A DNA stretch of 64,000 nucleotides from NCBI RefSeq assembly GCF_900113275.1, contig NZ_FOOU01000001.1, forward strand, positions 186,001 to 250,000, read 5' to 3'. Numbering within the stretch: the first letter of the stretch is position 1; each line of letters starts with the position of its first letter. The position numbers were made by a program, and so were the translations under genes. Origin of the DNA: Neptunomonas qingdaonensis. GTDB taxonomy: Bacteria > Pseudomonadota > Gammaproteobacteria > Pseudomonadales > Balneatricaceae. The notes below the pieces were generated by a model that did no database searches, was not told the origin of the DNA, and was given only the letters and a program-made list of their open reading frames with translations. Of this stretch, positions 1 to 8,828 are shown one piece after another.

Positions 1-634
1 CAGCCAAGGCGCGCAATTCTTCATAACTGGATGCTTGCACATCGACAATGTTGGGGGCGCTGGCTACGCCCGCTTCATTAGCGAGTTGGGTGGTGACAAT
101 TTTGGAGTCCAGTCGTTTACGTAGCTCCGCTGATGGTAAAGCAATCTCGACCCCGAGTTGTTTAGCAATCTCTTCGGTTTTCTCATCAAACATAACAGTG
201 AGGATTTTACCTTTACCGCCGTTTCTCTGAAAAAGATCGACGGATTCTTTGTGGCTCAGCAGGTAGTTCACCATATCTTCCATGGACTGAAACTCGCGTT
301 CCGTGTTCTGCTGTGGGTTGGTTACACGAAAATGACCACCATCGAAAGAGTCAAAGTGAGATATGTATTTGAAACCTTGAATCCATTGGCCCAAACCAAG
401 AATGTTATAGGCGGTTGGCGATACAAAGTAGATAGGCGTGGTGTTTTTGCGAAAAAAACGATAGATATCGGATAAGCCGCGAAGTTTTTCTGGCTCGCTC
501 ATGATGAGGTCCTCAATATTATTTTTTGAAGGTAAGGTTATTGGTTCTTCTGGGTCCTGGGTGACACGCGCTGGGAAAACTGATCTGAAAATACCATTGG
601 CTATTGATGTTATTTTACGTAACAGGCTGGCCAT
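1..634 (-). CDS. ATP-grasp family protein, C-terminus cut by window edge
   Basis: Only the first 211 or so residues are inside the window. The frame starts at an ATG at 634 with AAGGA seven bases upstream and runs open to base 1. An internal ATG at 502 is in frame, but it lacks so good a ribosome site. Residues from about 115 on carry a stretch containing FDEKTEEIAKQLG, then DSKIVTT and NEAGV, which resembles the pre-ATP-grasp/ATP-grasp entry region of carboxylate-amine ligases and biotin-carboxylase-like proteins. Such enzymes activate a carboxylate as an acyl phosphate and join it to an amine or thiol. It lies 51 bases after the C45-type hydrolase and is probably the third gene of that minus-strand operon. 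The substrate is unknown. The ATP-binding and catalytic core lies outside the window, so the family call is tentative. Confidence 0.6.
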   Translation of the reverse strand, partial: MASLLRKITSIANGIFRSVFPARVTQDPEEPITLPSKNNIEDLIMSEPEKLRGLSDIYRFFRKNTTPIYFVSPTAYNILGLGQWIQGFKYISHFDSFDGGHFRVTNPQQNTEREFQSMEDMVNYLLSHKESVDLFQRNGGKGKILTVMFDEKTEEIAKQLGVEIALPSAELRKRLDSKIVTTQLANEAGVASAPNIVDVQASSYEELRALA

Positions 635-685
635 AGTGTTCCTTAGATACTCGTTAAGCAATGGATCGGAGGCCTTGCAGCGTTG

Positions 686-1657
686 CTAGGCATAATGAAT
701 ATCAATTGATTGTTCGGGAAAGTGGTCAAAAGTCAAGTATAGGTTTTGGTGCGGCCAAACATAATTTACATACCCTTGTGTGGGGTTATAGACCGCTGTA
801 TATAAAGTGCCTGATTGTTGGTCTCCATGTTGACGATACAGCGGCGGATGCAAGAATTGAGTAATGGTATCTGAGAGTGAGTAATCGTTGTTTGCTACTA
901 ACCAATTCAGTGTATCTAGTCTGGTGGTTGAATCTGCAAGGAACAGGGGCTTGCCATCCTTGATATGTGCCTGATGATTGGTTGAGGTGGTTTGCGGGGT
1001 AACATGGGGTGCCTGGTCAGGGGCTATAAAAACCGTTGCATGCTTTCCTGTCTTATCGAGTAACGCAATATTGTAATCAAGATGCACTGGCACTCTGTTA
1101 AATACGGCAATCGCTTCATCTACTGTGCTACAGGTTTCCAGCACATAGCGCACTACAATGGTGATACCAAAACCAGAACCTTCGATCAGGCGTCCACCGT
1201 AGTTGATTGATACAACCAAGCCAGCATCGTTGATTCCATCGAGTGCGCCCCATACGCAATCAGTCATCGCTATGATTTTTTTGTCGATCCATTGGCTGCT
1301 AAGAATCGTGCCTTCACAAAGGAAAGCAGGAAAATCGTAGTTGCGGATCAGAACAGATTGTTCTTTTTTATAAATGAGCTGAGAACAGGCAGAATAAAAT
1401 GTCGGTGGGCAATACAGACTTAAAAAACGTGCTTGCAGGTCATCGCAGTCTAACAGCTTGATAATTTGATGATAAAGAGGAACCAGCTCAGGCATGTGTT
1501 TTTCTAATGCAGATACACATTCAAGATAACTGGGGCGTGCTTCTTCGCCTTCATCCAGATACCAGGCGCGATAAGCGGGCCAGCCTTTTTGAAAAAGCTG
1601 GCTAAACTTATCACCCGGAACTGACTCGTTTATGACATCAAACTCAAGGTTTTTCAC
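686..1657 (-). CDS. C45-family Ntn-hydrolase / acyltransferase-like protein
   Basis: 323 residues. The pattern fits the C45 (acyl-CoA:6-aminopenicillanic acid acyltransferase-like) autoprocessing family: Cys91 in SACSQL followed by IRNYDF at about 105-109, then TDCVWGALDGINDAGL and the STNHQ segment near residue 224. In this family the Cys becomes the N-terminal nucleophile after self-cleavage, and members hydrolyse or transfer acyl groups on amides. The start is GTG at 1657, which overlaps the amidase TGA as GTGA and indicates translational coupling. It sits between an amidase-signature hydrolase and an ATP-grasp protein, which suggests a small pathway making or breaking amide bonds. No signal peptide is seen, so it is probably cytoplasmic. 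The substrate cannot be told from sequence. Confidence 0.7.
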   Translation of the reverse strand: MKNLEFDVINESVPGDKFSQLFQKGWPAYRAWYLDEGEEARPSYLECVSALEKHMPELVPLYHQIIKLLDCDDLQARFLSLYCPPTFYSACSQLIYKKEQSVLIRNYDFPAFLCEGTILSSQWIDKKIIAMTDCVWGALDGINDAGLVVSINYGGRLIEGSGFGITIVVRYVLETCSTVDEAIAVFNRVPVHLDYNIALLDKTGKHATVFIAPDQAPHVTPQTTSTNHQAHIKDGKPLFLADSTTRLDTLNWLVANNDYSLSDTITQFLHPPLYRQHGDQQSGTLYTAVYNPTQGYVNYVWPHQNLYLTFDHFPEQSIDIHYA

Positions 1658-3117
1658 GTAGCTCGTGTCTCCAGCCCTATTTGCGGCTTTGTGAGATCAT
1701 TATTCTCCAGAGATTCTTTTAGGGAATCTTTTGGCGAGTTATCCCAACCAATCAGGCTTTCCAGGTGCTCTGCTATATCCAGTACAGCAGCATCGCTGCC
1801 CAGAGGTCCTGAAATCTGAATGGATAATGGTAGCCCCTCATCACCTAACCCCATGGGTAACGCGCAAGCAGGCATACCGGTCAGATTAGCATCATAAAGG
1901 AAAGAAACCCAGTCGAGCCAAGGATTGGTGATTTTGGTCGAGCCAACATATTTAGGATAGCGACGTGTATGTTTGAATGCCTCAACGCCTAACGTCGGTG
2001 TCAGGAAGAATGAACTGGCATTTCTTTCAAACATCGCCATGTAAGCCGCATGAATTACTTCTCTGTGCTCTTCGGCGGCATTAAATTCTTCTTCTGTGAG
2101 GCTTGCGCCAAAATGCAGCGTCTCCAGTGTTCCTTTTTCAAGGCCCTTCAGAGGAGATTTTTTCTCCTTCTGAAAGCTCCATGAGTCGTAATGTGCCGAT
2201 GTTGCCCAGGCTACGACTGATGAAGGGAGGTGTGGGTGGTCATGAACGATTTCTGCACCCGCGCCTTCCAGCAGATGAATAACTGTGCGGAAGGTTTGGC
2301 GTACATCATCATCAACCGGAGCGATGCCTAAGTCTTCAGAGACGATAATTTTTTGTCCCGTCAGCGGGAGAGGGTGTTGCGCATGTGCTGCCAGAGCATC
2401 CAGGTAGGCATTATCTGTATTATTAGCGGCAACAACAGAAAACATCAGTCGGGCATCAGCAACGGTGCGTGTCATGGGTCCATAGGAGACAATGGTGCTC
2501 CATGAAGGAAAACAGGGTTCTCTTGGTACGGCTTTGAAAGAGGGTTTGAATCCGACGATGCCACAAAAAGCAGCGGGGATACGGATAGATCCACCTCCAT
2601 CACCGCCCAGTGACATAGTGCCTGCTCCGGCGGCGACTGCTACGGCCGAACCACCTGAAGATCCGCCACTTGTGCGCTCAATGTTCCAGGGATTAGACGT
2701 TACCCCATAGAGCTCTGAGGATGTAGTTCCGGTTAAACAGAACTCAGGGCAGGTTGTTTTAGCAAAAATAACAGCCCCGGCTTCTTCCAGGCGCCTAACG
2801 GCTGCACTGGTGCTGTGTGGAATAAAGTCTTGTTGGGTGCGGGAGCCATTAGTGCAGGGCACGCCTTCAAGCCATTGCGAGTCCTTAATAGTAATGGGTA
2901 GGCCGCATAATGCCCCACCCAGGCCTTGGGCTAATAGTTCGTCAGCATGAACCGCTGCTTTGCGTGCGCGATCATACAGTTTTATAGAGAAGGGGTTATA
3001 TGTCTCTGCAACATGCTCTGCGTGCTGGATGGTTTGCTCTAGCAGCTCTACCGCTGAGATATGGTGAGCGCGAAGATCAGAAAGTAATTCCACGGCTGTT
3101 TTATTGCTCACATTCAT
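1654..3117 (-). CDS. Amidase-signature family amidohydrolase
   Basis: 487 residues from the ATG at 3117, chosen because AAGGA lies eight bases upstream. An upstream in-frame start at 3231 would add 38 residues of non-conserved sequence. The amidase-signature Ser-cisSer-Lys triad is visible: Lys78 in LPITIKD, Ser153 in SGGSSGGSA and nucleophile Ser177 in GGGSIRIPA. The family hydrolyses carboxamides to the acid plus ammonia or amine, and the length is typical. It is the first gene of a minus-strand operon, overlapping the C45-type gene by a GTGA junction. Family assignment is strong. The substrate is not readable, and GatA is unlikely because no gatB or gatC is adjacent. Confidence 0.88.
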   Translation of the reverse strand: MNVSNKTAVELLSDLRAHHISAVELLEQTIQHAEHVAETYNPFSIKLYDRARKAAVHADELLAQGLGGALCGLPITIKDSQWLEGVPCTNGSRTQQDFIPHSTSAAVRRLEEAGAVIFAKTTCPEFCLTGTTSSELYGVTSNPWNIERTSGGSSGGSAVAVAAGAGTMSLGGDGGGSIRIPAAFCGIVGFKPSFKAVPREPCFPSWSTIVSYGPMTRTVADARLMFSVVAANNTDNAYLDALAAHAQHPLPLTGQKIIVSEDLGIAPVDDDVRQTFRTVIHLLEGAGAEIVHDHPHLPSSVVAWATSAHYDSWSFQKEKKSPLKGLEKGTLETLHFGASLTEEEFNAAEEHREVIHAAYMAMFERNASSFFLTPTLGVEAFKHTRRYPKYVGSTKITNPWLDWVSFLYDANLTGMPACALPMGLGDEGLPLSIQISGPLGSDAAVLDIAEHLESLIGWDNSPKDSLKESLENNDLTKPQIGLETRAT

Positions 3118-3271
3118 AAGGTGTCCTTCATCATACTTGTTGGTTAGGCTCTTCACCTGCCGGTAAAAGTGGATAGTGGCGTAGGGTTTATTACGTCGTA
3201 ACCAGTTGTCGATCCGTACAGCATGTACCATAATGTATGATCATCTTTCCGAAAAAGCAACACCATGACTC

Positions 3272-3679
3272 ATGATGAATAATAATGAGAGTTTAGAAGC
3301 TTACCTGCAAATTGCCGGAGTGATCACCCAGGCAGAACTTCCGATTGTTCGTGAGCAGGGGCGAATAGGCGATTTTGCCGTCGCCTACCGTATCTATAGG
3401 AATAAGCAAGGCGGCGGTTTTGGTGATCCCGGTAAGCATCCATTTGCCTGGGCTGCGCTGGTTTATGTTGATGGCTCACCGCTACGCTTAAACAGTGCCC
3501 GGGGATGCTGCCGGGAGTGGTTAACTTTGGATCGTGTAGGCCAGTGGATGTTAGCTAACGGTTTCAAATATTGGTGGACACGCAATGATATTGAGCCAGG
3601 AAACGGCGGGCTTATTGATGTGGAGAGTGACCTGGATAGCGAAGTGTCAATTGATGCTCAAGGCTTTCCGGAGTTATAA
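3272..3679 (+). CDS. Conserved-looking protein of unknown function
   Basis: 135 residues, rich in Trp and Gly, with no signal peptide or membrane segment. Readable features are YRIYRNKQGGGFGDPGKHPFAW at about 39-60 (Gly/aromatic rich), NSARGCCREWL near 74-84, and WWTRNDIEPG near 100-110. The tail ends in GFPEL. I do not recognise the family. It is transcribed divergently from the amidase operon, 154 bases from the amidase ATG, so it could share a control region, but nothing ties it to that pathway. Even composition, a clean reading frame and a Cys-Cys pair in an Arg-rich stretch argue that it is a real small globular protein rather than a chance frame. Confidence 0.6.
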   Translation: MMNNNESLEAYLQIAGVITQAELPIVREQGRIGDFAVAYRIYRNKQGGGFGDPGKHPFAWAALVYVDGSPLRLNSARGCCREWLTLDRVGQWMLANGFKYWWTRNDIEPGNGGLIDVESDLDSEVSIDAQGFPEL

Positions 3680-4180
3680 ATCTCTCGTCACTTCAGCCTT
3701 TATAGAGGTGTAAATAATCCGCTGCCTTTCTACGTCGTACTTAAACTCGTAAGAACCTCCTCCTCTTTCTTTCCTGTGTTCAATATATTAGACATTAATT
3801 AATATCGGTTGCTTATGAATCTCCAAGAGAAATAATCATTGCAAAAGGTAAGGTTTTCTTTTTCTCATGGCTCGATGATCTGTTTTTTTTCATTTAAAAA
3901 CAATTGATTGTCTGGTTTTAAATAATAAATATTCTTTTCATTAATTAGTTTTCACTAATAAATAAAATCTTCTGCGTAAATCGCCAATAGACTAAATACC
4001 GAACAAATGTAGCTTTTAATTTACACTTAACGGTGTTAAAAATACTGCGTAACTACTCGGTAGTCGGTAGGAACGTTATCAGAGAGCTTCTGTTAGAACG
4101 TAAATAGAATGTGCTTTTACGATTCCTAAAACTCGCTGCTAATAAGCTATCAGAACTTATGAAAAGAAAGGAATAAGAGA
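3680..4180. other. Intergenic region before the TRAP operon
   Basis: About 500 A+T-rich bases without a convincing gene. It must hold the dctPQM promoter. A short inverted repeat, ACTAC-TCG-GTAGT, lies at 4052-4064. A six-codon frame ATG AAA AGA AAG GAA TAA at 4159-4176 immediately precedes the dctP GTG, and its AAGGAA doubles as the dctP ribosome site, so it is probably not a deliberate leader. No clear sigma-70 or sigma-54 box could be assigned with confidence. Confidence 0.5.
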
Positions 4181-5197
4181 GTGAAAAGAAGAGACTTATT
4201 GAAAGCAGCTGCCACCGGTATCGCTGCAGCACCGCTCGCCCTATCAGCAACTTCTGCACATGCCGGCGATAAAGTTAATCTGAGAATGCAAACATTATAC
4301 GGAACAGAAACTGACGATCTGTATAAAGCCTTTGCCAATGATGTTAAAACCAGCTCGAACAAAAATGTACGTATCACTCGTTTCCGCGGAAGCGAGTTAG
4401 TGTCTAACGATCAGATGTTAGATGCCGTATCCAAAGGTACGCTGGATATGTGTCAGGGTTATGGTGGTTATTGGGCCGGCCAACTGGATATGGGTAACAT
4501 TGAAAGCGGCATCCCTGGCGCATGGACAAGCTATGACGAAGCGATGTATTTGCACCAGACTAAAGGCCTTGGTGATCTACTGACAGAAGCTTATGCCGAG
4601 AAAGGCGTGCATTATTTAGGGCCTGTGTTTGGTGGCCCATACGATTTGCTGACAACAAAGCCTGTTAAGAGTCTGGAAGATCTGAAAACCATGAAAATCC
4701 GTGCGACGTCTACGGTTGCAGCGATTTTAGAAAAATTTGATATCCCAACGGTATATCTGCCAAGCCAGGAGCTGTATATCGCGCTATCTACCGGCGCTAT
4801 TGATGGCGTTATCTATGGGGGGACGCTTGAGTATAAAGCGTTGAAACTGCACGAAGCTGCCAAGCACTACACTTACCTGAATATGATCAACCCTGGTTAT
4901 GCCGATGGCATGCTGATCAACAAGAAAAAATGGGACTCTATGTCTCCTGATCAACAGAAAATTATCGAATTGGCAACGGCTAAACACGCTACCAACATGC
5001 ATGCCTGGAATGTGAACGGTTGCTTGGATGTGAATGCCGAAGGTATCTTTGAATTTGCGTCTCTGCCTGCTGAAGACTCTAAAGCGCTCACCGCAGCTGC
5101 TATGGATGTCTGGGCAGAGGAAGGTAAAAAGTCTGAGCGTACCGCTAAAGCGATTGAAGCGATTATCGCAACAGCGAAGGCTACCGGGAGAGCTTAA
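4181..5197 (+). CDS. dctP: TRAP transporter substrate-binding protein (DctP family)
   Basis: 338 residues starting at GTG 4181, with AAGGAA ten bases upstream. The N-terminus KRRDLLKAAATG followed by an Ala-rich segment ending near SAHA looks like a Tat-type export signal, cleaved around residue 28. The mature part has the DctP fold: MKIRAT near residues 171-176 supplies the family's conserved Arg that grips a substrate carboxylate, and ALSTGAIDGVIYG is the usual hinge region. It delivers an organic anion to the DctQM permease encoded just downstream; the stop codon overlaps dctQ by one base. Likely substrates are C4-dicarboxylates, 2-oxo acids or other carboxylates. The exact ligand is not predictable here. 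Confidence 0.92.
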   Translation: MKRRDLLKAAATGIAAAPLALSATSAHAGDKVNLRMQTLYGTETDDLYKAFANDVKTSSNKNVRITRFRGSELVSNDQMLDAVSKGTLDMCQGYGGYWAGQLDMGNIESGIPGAWTSYDEAMYLHQTKGLGDLLTEAYAEKGVHYLGPVFGGPYDLLTTKPVKSLEDLKTMKIRATSTVAAILEKFDIPTVYLPSQELYIALSTGAIDGVIYGGTLEYKALKLHEAAKHYTYLNMINPGYADGMLINKKKWDSMSPDQQKIIELATAKHATNMHAWNVNGCLDVNAEGIFEFASLPAEDSKALTAAAMDVWAEEGKKSERTAKAIEAIIATAKATGRA

Positions 5198-5724
5198 TGT
5201 CAAAACTTTCTCAATATCTTGCTTTTCAAGACAGGGTATCTGAGTGGGTTGGCAAGAGCATCTCCTGGATGTGCCTTGCCATGATTGCTGTACTTGGCTA
5301 TGAGGTGACGGCACGTTATTTATTTAACAGCCCTACCTCATGGGCACATGAAAGTACCACGATGTTATATGGTACTTTCTGCATACTGGCAGGTGTCTAT
5401 ACTCATAGACACCACGGCCATGTGAAAAGTGAAGTGATCTATAACCTGTTCTCAGTTCGCACCAGAGCAATTATGGACGTGATAACCGGCACACTTGGTT
5501 TAGTTGTATTCGGCGTTTTCTTTGTGATCACCTTTAACTACGCTGCGGAGTCATGGGCGATTAGAGAGGTATCTTCAAAGAGTACCTGGGCGCCAATTGT
5601 TTATCCTTTCAAATCCGTTCTCCCTCTGGCTATAGCCCTAATGATGTTGCAAAGCTTAGCTGCCTTGATTCGTAGCCTGGTGGTTGCTCTGGGTATGCCA
5701 GCGGAAGCAGAAAGTGAGTCCTGA
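5197..5724 (+). CDS. dctQ: TRAP transporter small permease (DctQ family)
   Basis: 175 residues with four hydrophobic segments at about 20-40, 55-75, 95-120 and 135-160, the standard layout of the small TRAP membrane subunit. The motif ARYLFNSPTSWAHE in the first loop is typical. The ATG overlaps the last base of the dctP stop (TAATG), so the two are translationally coupled. With DctM it forms the sodium-driven importer fed by the periplasmic DctP protein. About 140 bases separate it from dctM, an unusually long gap for this operon, but no terminator is evident there. Confidence 0.9.
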   Translation: MSKLSQYLAFQDRVSEWVGKSISWMCLAMIAVLGYEVTARYLFNSPTSWAHESTTMLYGTFCILAGVYTHRHHGHVKSEVIYNLFSVRTRAIMDVITGTLGLVVFGVFFVITFNYAAESWAIREVSSKSTWAPIVYPFKSVLPLAIALMMLQSLAALIRSLVVALGMPAEAESES

Positions 5725-5865
5725 GTAGCGTCCTACCTGGCTGATTTTTGAATGGGTTGATAGCTCTGTAAGTTTTTTATATCTGTTAATTTTTCAGAGA
5801 GCCTTACTTAACAAGGGTCTGATAAGAATTGTGCAGATGTATACTGAAAAAACGAAGGTGTATCC

Positions 5866-7188
5866 GTGTTAGATCTAGATCCTTTATTGGTTACCTTAGG
5901 CATGTTTTTGTCCATGCTGGCTCTATTGGCGATGGGCGCCCCGTTAACCTGGGCGTTATTGACCGTAGGCACAGGTTCAGCCTATTTTCTATGGGGCCCC
6001 GCTGGCCTCGAATTAATGGCCAACAGTGCTTTCTCAGCGATGGATAATTTCCTGCTGGTGGCGCTCCCTATGTTTATTTTTATGGGATTAATGCTGCAGC
6101 GATCCGGTATAACCGATGACCTGTTTGAGATGATTAACAAGCTGATGGGAGGTGTACCCGGTGGCCTGGGAATGGGCACTGTGATTGTATGTGCGATTAT
6201 CGCCGCGCTGGCTGGGGTATCAGGTGCAGCAACCGTCAGTTTAGGTATCATCGCCTTACCTGCAATGCTCAAGCGAGGTTACGACAAGAAGCTGGTTACC
6301 GGTACTATCATGGCGGGTGGCGCGTTAGGTTTTTTGATTCCTCCTAGCGTATTGATGATCGTTTACGCATTTCTTGCCCGAGAGTCGGTCGGTAAATTGT
6401 TTGCAGCAGGTTTGATGCCGGGTTTAATGTTGGCCGGTATATACATGCTTTATATCTTCCTGTTTGCCGTCAAAAATCCGGAAAAAGCCCCTTCAATTCC
6501 TCTGGCTGAGCGTGTTAATGGTCTTGATAAGATAAAAGCGCTCAAAGCATTGATTCTGCCGGGTCTCCTTATCGGGACAGTGTTGGGCTTTATTGTCGGT
6601 GGTATTACATCGCCTTCAGAAGCATCAGCGGTGGGTGCGGCAGGTTCTATTTTATGTGCGGCTATCTATCGCACATTGAATATCAAAATGCTTAAAGAAG
6701 TACTTATGAGTACTACTCAGCTTATGGGTATGTTGATCTGGATTACCGTGGCGGCTGTATTTTTCAGTAAGGTCTATATTGGTTTGGGGGCAGGATCTCT
6801 GCTGACTGAACTGGTAGAAGATTCGAATCTTTCGCCTTACTGGGTGATTATCGCGATGCTGGTCACCTACTTCGTGCTGGGTATGTTCCTTGATGATTTT
6901 GCGATTGTCTTTATTACCGTACCTTTGTTTGTACCAATTGTTCAGGAGTTGGGATTTGACACAGTGTGGTTCGCCGTATTGTTTATTATCAGTATGCAAA
7001 CGGCCTATCTAACGCCCCCCTTTGGGTATAATTTGTTTTATATGCGATCGGTGGCGCCTCCGTCCATTACTATCTATGACCTGTATAAATCGGTAGTTCC
7101 GTTTATTATTCTTCAGGTGATTGGTCTGGGGCTTGTTGTTGCTTATCCACAGATTGCTCTGTGGTTACCGGGAGTGATTTTTGGGTAG
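5866..7188 (+). CDS. dctM: TRAP transporter large permease (DctM family)
   Basis: 440 residues, almost wholly hydrophobic with 11-12 membrane helices, the expected size for DctM. Characteristic segments are GVSGAATVSLGIIALPAM near 125-142, PPSVLMIVYAF near 160-170, and the C-terminal QTAYLTPPFGYNLFYM. The start is GTG 5866 with GAAGG nine bases upstream. It is the channel-forming subunit that couples substrate uptake to an ion gradient, together with DctP and DctQ upstream. It converges on tctA, with a strong hairpin between them. Confidence 0.92.
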   Translation: MLDLDPLLVTLGMFLSMLALLAMGAPLTWALLTVGTGSAYFLWGPAGLELMANSAFSAMDNFLLVALPMFIFMGLMLQRSGITDDLFEMINKLMGGVPGGLGMGTVIVCAIIAALAGVSGAATVSLGIIALPAMLKRGYDKKLVTGTIMAGGALGFLIPPSVLMIVYAFLARESVGKLFAAGLMPGLMLAGIYMLYIFLFAVKNPEKAPSIPLAERVNGLDKIKALKALILPGLLIGTVLGFIVGGITSPSEASAVGAAGSILCAAIYRTLNIKMLKEVLMSTTQLMGMLIWITVAAVFFSKVYIGLGAGSLLTELVEDSNLSPYWVIIAMLVTYFVLGMFLDDFAIVFITVPLFVPIVQELGFDTVWFAVLFIISMQTAYLTPPFGYNLFYMRSVAPPSITIYDLYKSVVPFIILQVIGLGLVVAYPQIALWLPGVIFG

Positions 7189-7207
7189 TTACGCTTAATA
7201 CCAAAAA

Positions 7208-7240
7208 AGCTCACAGCATTGATTATCAATGCTGTGAGCT
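7208..7240 (-). terminator. Intrinsic terminator of the tctCBA operon
   Basis: A perfect inverted repeat with 15-base arms and a 3-base loop. Read on the minus strand the hairpin is followed by six T residues, as expected for a factor-independent terminator of tctA. On the plus strand the T-run is missing, but the hairpin could still protect the 3' end of the dctM message. Confidence 0.85.
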
Positions 7241-7282
7241 AAGCTTAGTTGGATTAAGCAGTCTTAATAAAGAAGTGTGTGA

Positions 7283-8824
7283 TTACCCCTCACCTTCATT
7301 GACGGCTACTTCCGGACCACGAACAGCTTTACGCTTGTTCAGTCGTTCCAGAATGGGTGGTAAACATAGCATAAGAATGGCCGCTATCATGATGCCTAGT
7401 GTTAATGGCCGTTCCCATAAAAACGCAAAGCTACCATCTGAAATCACCAGCGCCCGGCTGAGGTTGATTTCCATGAGTCCGCCCAGAATATAACCGAGTA
7501 GCATCGGAGCCATGGGGAATTCCAGTAACTTCAGCAGGAGCGCAATAACGGTAATAACCACCATCATATGGATATCAAAGGTATTGAAGCTCACCAGATA
7601 GACACCCGTGATTGAGAAGAACAGGATCAGAGGAATTAATATCGGACGAGGAATGGTCAATAATTTCGAGATATAAGGGATCAGGGGTAAGTTAAGAATT
7701 AACAGTACCAGGTTACCAAAATACATCGAGATAATGACTGACCAGAAAACATCAGGGTTATCAACAAACAGGCGAGGGCCGGGTTGTACGCCAGCGGCAA
7801 TCAGGGCACCTAACATAATCGCAGTCGTGCCTGATCCAGGGATGCCGAGTGTCAGCAGGGGTACGAATGAACCTGTTGAGGCTGCATTGTTGGCCGTTTC
7901 TGGCGCTGCCAGACCGCGTAATGAGCCTTTACCAAATTTAAGTTTTTCTTTTGCGGATGCAATGTTTCGCTCAAGTCCGTAAGCAAGAAAAGACGCAATA
8001 GTCGCACCAGCACCGGGAAGAACACCGACAATAAAGCCAAACACAGAAGAGCGGGCGACAGTCGGTGCGACATGTAATATCTCTTCTTTACTCAGCTTCA
8101 TGCTACCGAGTTGAGCCATATCCAGCTGTGCATCTTTTTCTTTGTGCTTTCCATTGAGGATAGTCATTACCACTTCAGCGAGCGCAAACGTCGCCATCGC
8201 CAGCAGAAGGAAGCTAATGCCGTCGATCAGGTCAATGCTGCCGAAGGTGAAGCGGGGAACACCAGAGGTTTTATCGGTGCCGACCGTGGCTATCATCAGA
8301 CCAAAAACAGTCATAATCATCGCTTTAATGACCTGTCCTTTACCTGAAAAAGCAGCAACAGCGGTCAGGCCTAAAACCATAAGGGCGAAATAGTCGGTAG
8401 ATTGAAAGCTCAGGGATACTGCAGCTAAGGCGGGTGCGGCAATGAGTAATGCTATTGCACCAATGGTGCCACCGATAAAGGAGCTGTATGCCGCTAAAGC
8501 CAGTGCTTTGCCTGCTTGTCCCTGCTGTGCCAATGGATAGCCATCAAATGATGTAACAACGGTACTCGCGCAACCGGGTGCATTGATAAGAATAGAGGAG
8601 GTCGAACCGCCAAATACCGCACCGTAATAAACACCGGCCATCAGAATGATGCCTGATGCAGGGTCGATGCCGTAAGTAATCGGGATCATTAAGGCTACCG
8701 CTGAGATGGGTCCCAGTCCTGGTAACATGCCGATGAATGTTCCAGCGAAGCAGCCGACAACAACCATCATTAAATTAAAGGGCATAACAGCCGTTGATAG
8801 GCCGGTGAAGATTCCGTCTAACAT
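7283..8824 (-). CDS. tctA: Tripartite tricarboxylate transporter large permease (TctA family)
   Basis: 513 residues from ATG 8824, chosen because GGAGG lies eight bases upstream; a longer frame to 8917 only adds out-of-family residues overlapping tctB. Around 11-12 membrane helices are visible. Family marks are GMLPGLGPISAVALMIP near 32-48, AGVYYGAVFGGSTSSILIN near 62-80, and the second-half repeat GVLPGAGATIASFLAYG. It is the large membrane subunit that imports a carboxylate delivered by TctC, working with TctB. It lies four bases after tctB and ends at a strong terminator. The substrate could be citrate or another tri- or dicarboxylate. Confidence 0.93.
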   Translation of the reverse strand: MLDGIFTGLSTAVMPFNLMMVVVGCFAGTFIGMLPGLGPISAVALMIPITYGIDPASGIILMAGVYYGAVFGGSTSSILINAPGCASTVVTSFDGYPLAQQGQAGKALALAAYSSFIGGTIGAIALLIAAPALAAVSLSFQSTDYFALMVLGLTAVAAFSGKGQVIKAMIMTVFGLMIATVGTDKTSGVPRFTFGSIDLIDGISFLLLAMATFALAEVVMTILNGKHKEKDAQLDMAQLGSMKLSKEEILHVAPTVARSSVFGFIVGVLPGAGATIASFLAYGLERNIASAKEKLKFGKGSLRGLAAPETANNAASTGSFVPLLTLGIPGSGTTAIMLGALIAAGVQPGPRLFVDNPDVFWSVIISMYFGNLVLLILNLPLIPYISKLLTIPRPILIPLILFFSITGVYLVSFNTFDIHMMVVITVIALLLKLLEFPMAPMLLGYILGGLMEINLSRALVISDGSFAFLWERPLTLGIMIAAILMLCLPPILERLNKRKAVRGPEVAVNEGEG

Positions 8825-8828
8825 TAGC

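Noticed and set aside
2492-2710. Plus-strand frame inside the amidase gene
   Set aside because: It is the shadow of the Gly/Ser-rich amidase signature; Pro/Ala-rich with no ribosome site.
3118-3231. N-terminal extension of the amidase
   Set aside because: The extra 38 residues do not resemble an amidase start or a signal peptide, and a good ribosome site precedes ATG 3117.
4159-4176. Six-codon leader frame before dctP as an attenuator peptide
   Set aside because: It lacks its own ribosome site and has no terminator or regulatory codon run; its AAGGAA serves as the dctP ribosome site.
7161-7493. Plus-strand open frame across the dctM end, the terminator and tctA
   Set aside because: It lies over the hairpin and antisense to tctA, with no ribosome site and low-complexity translation.
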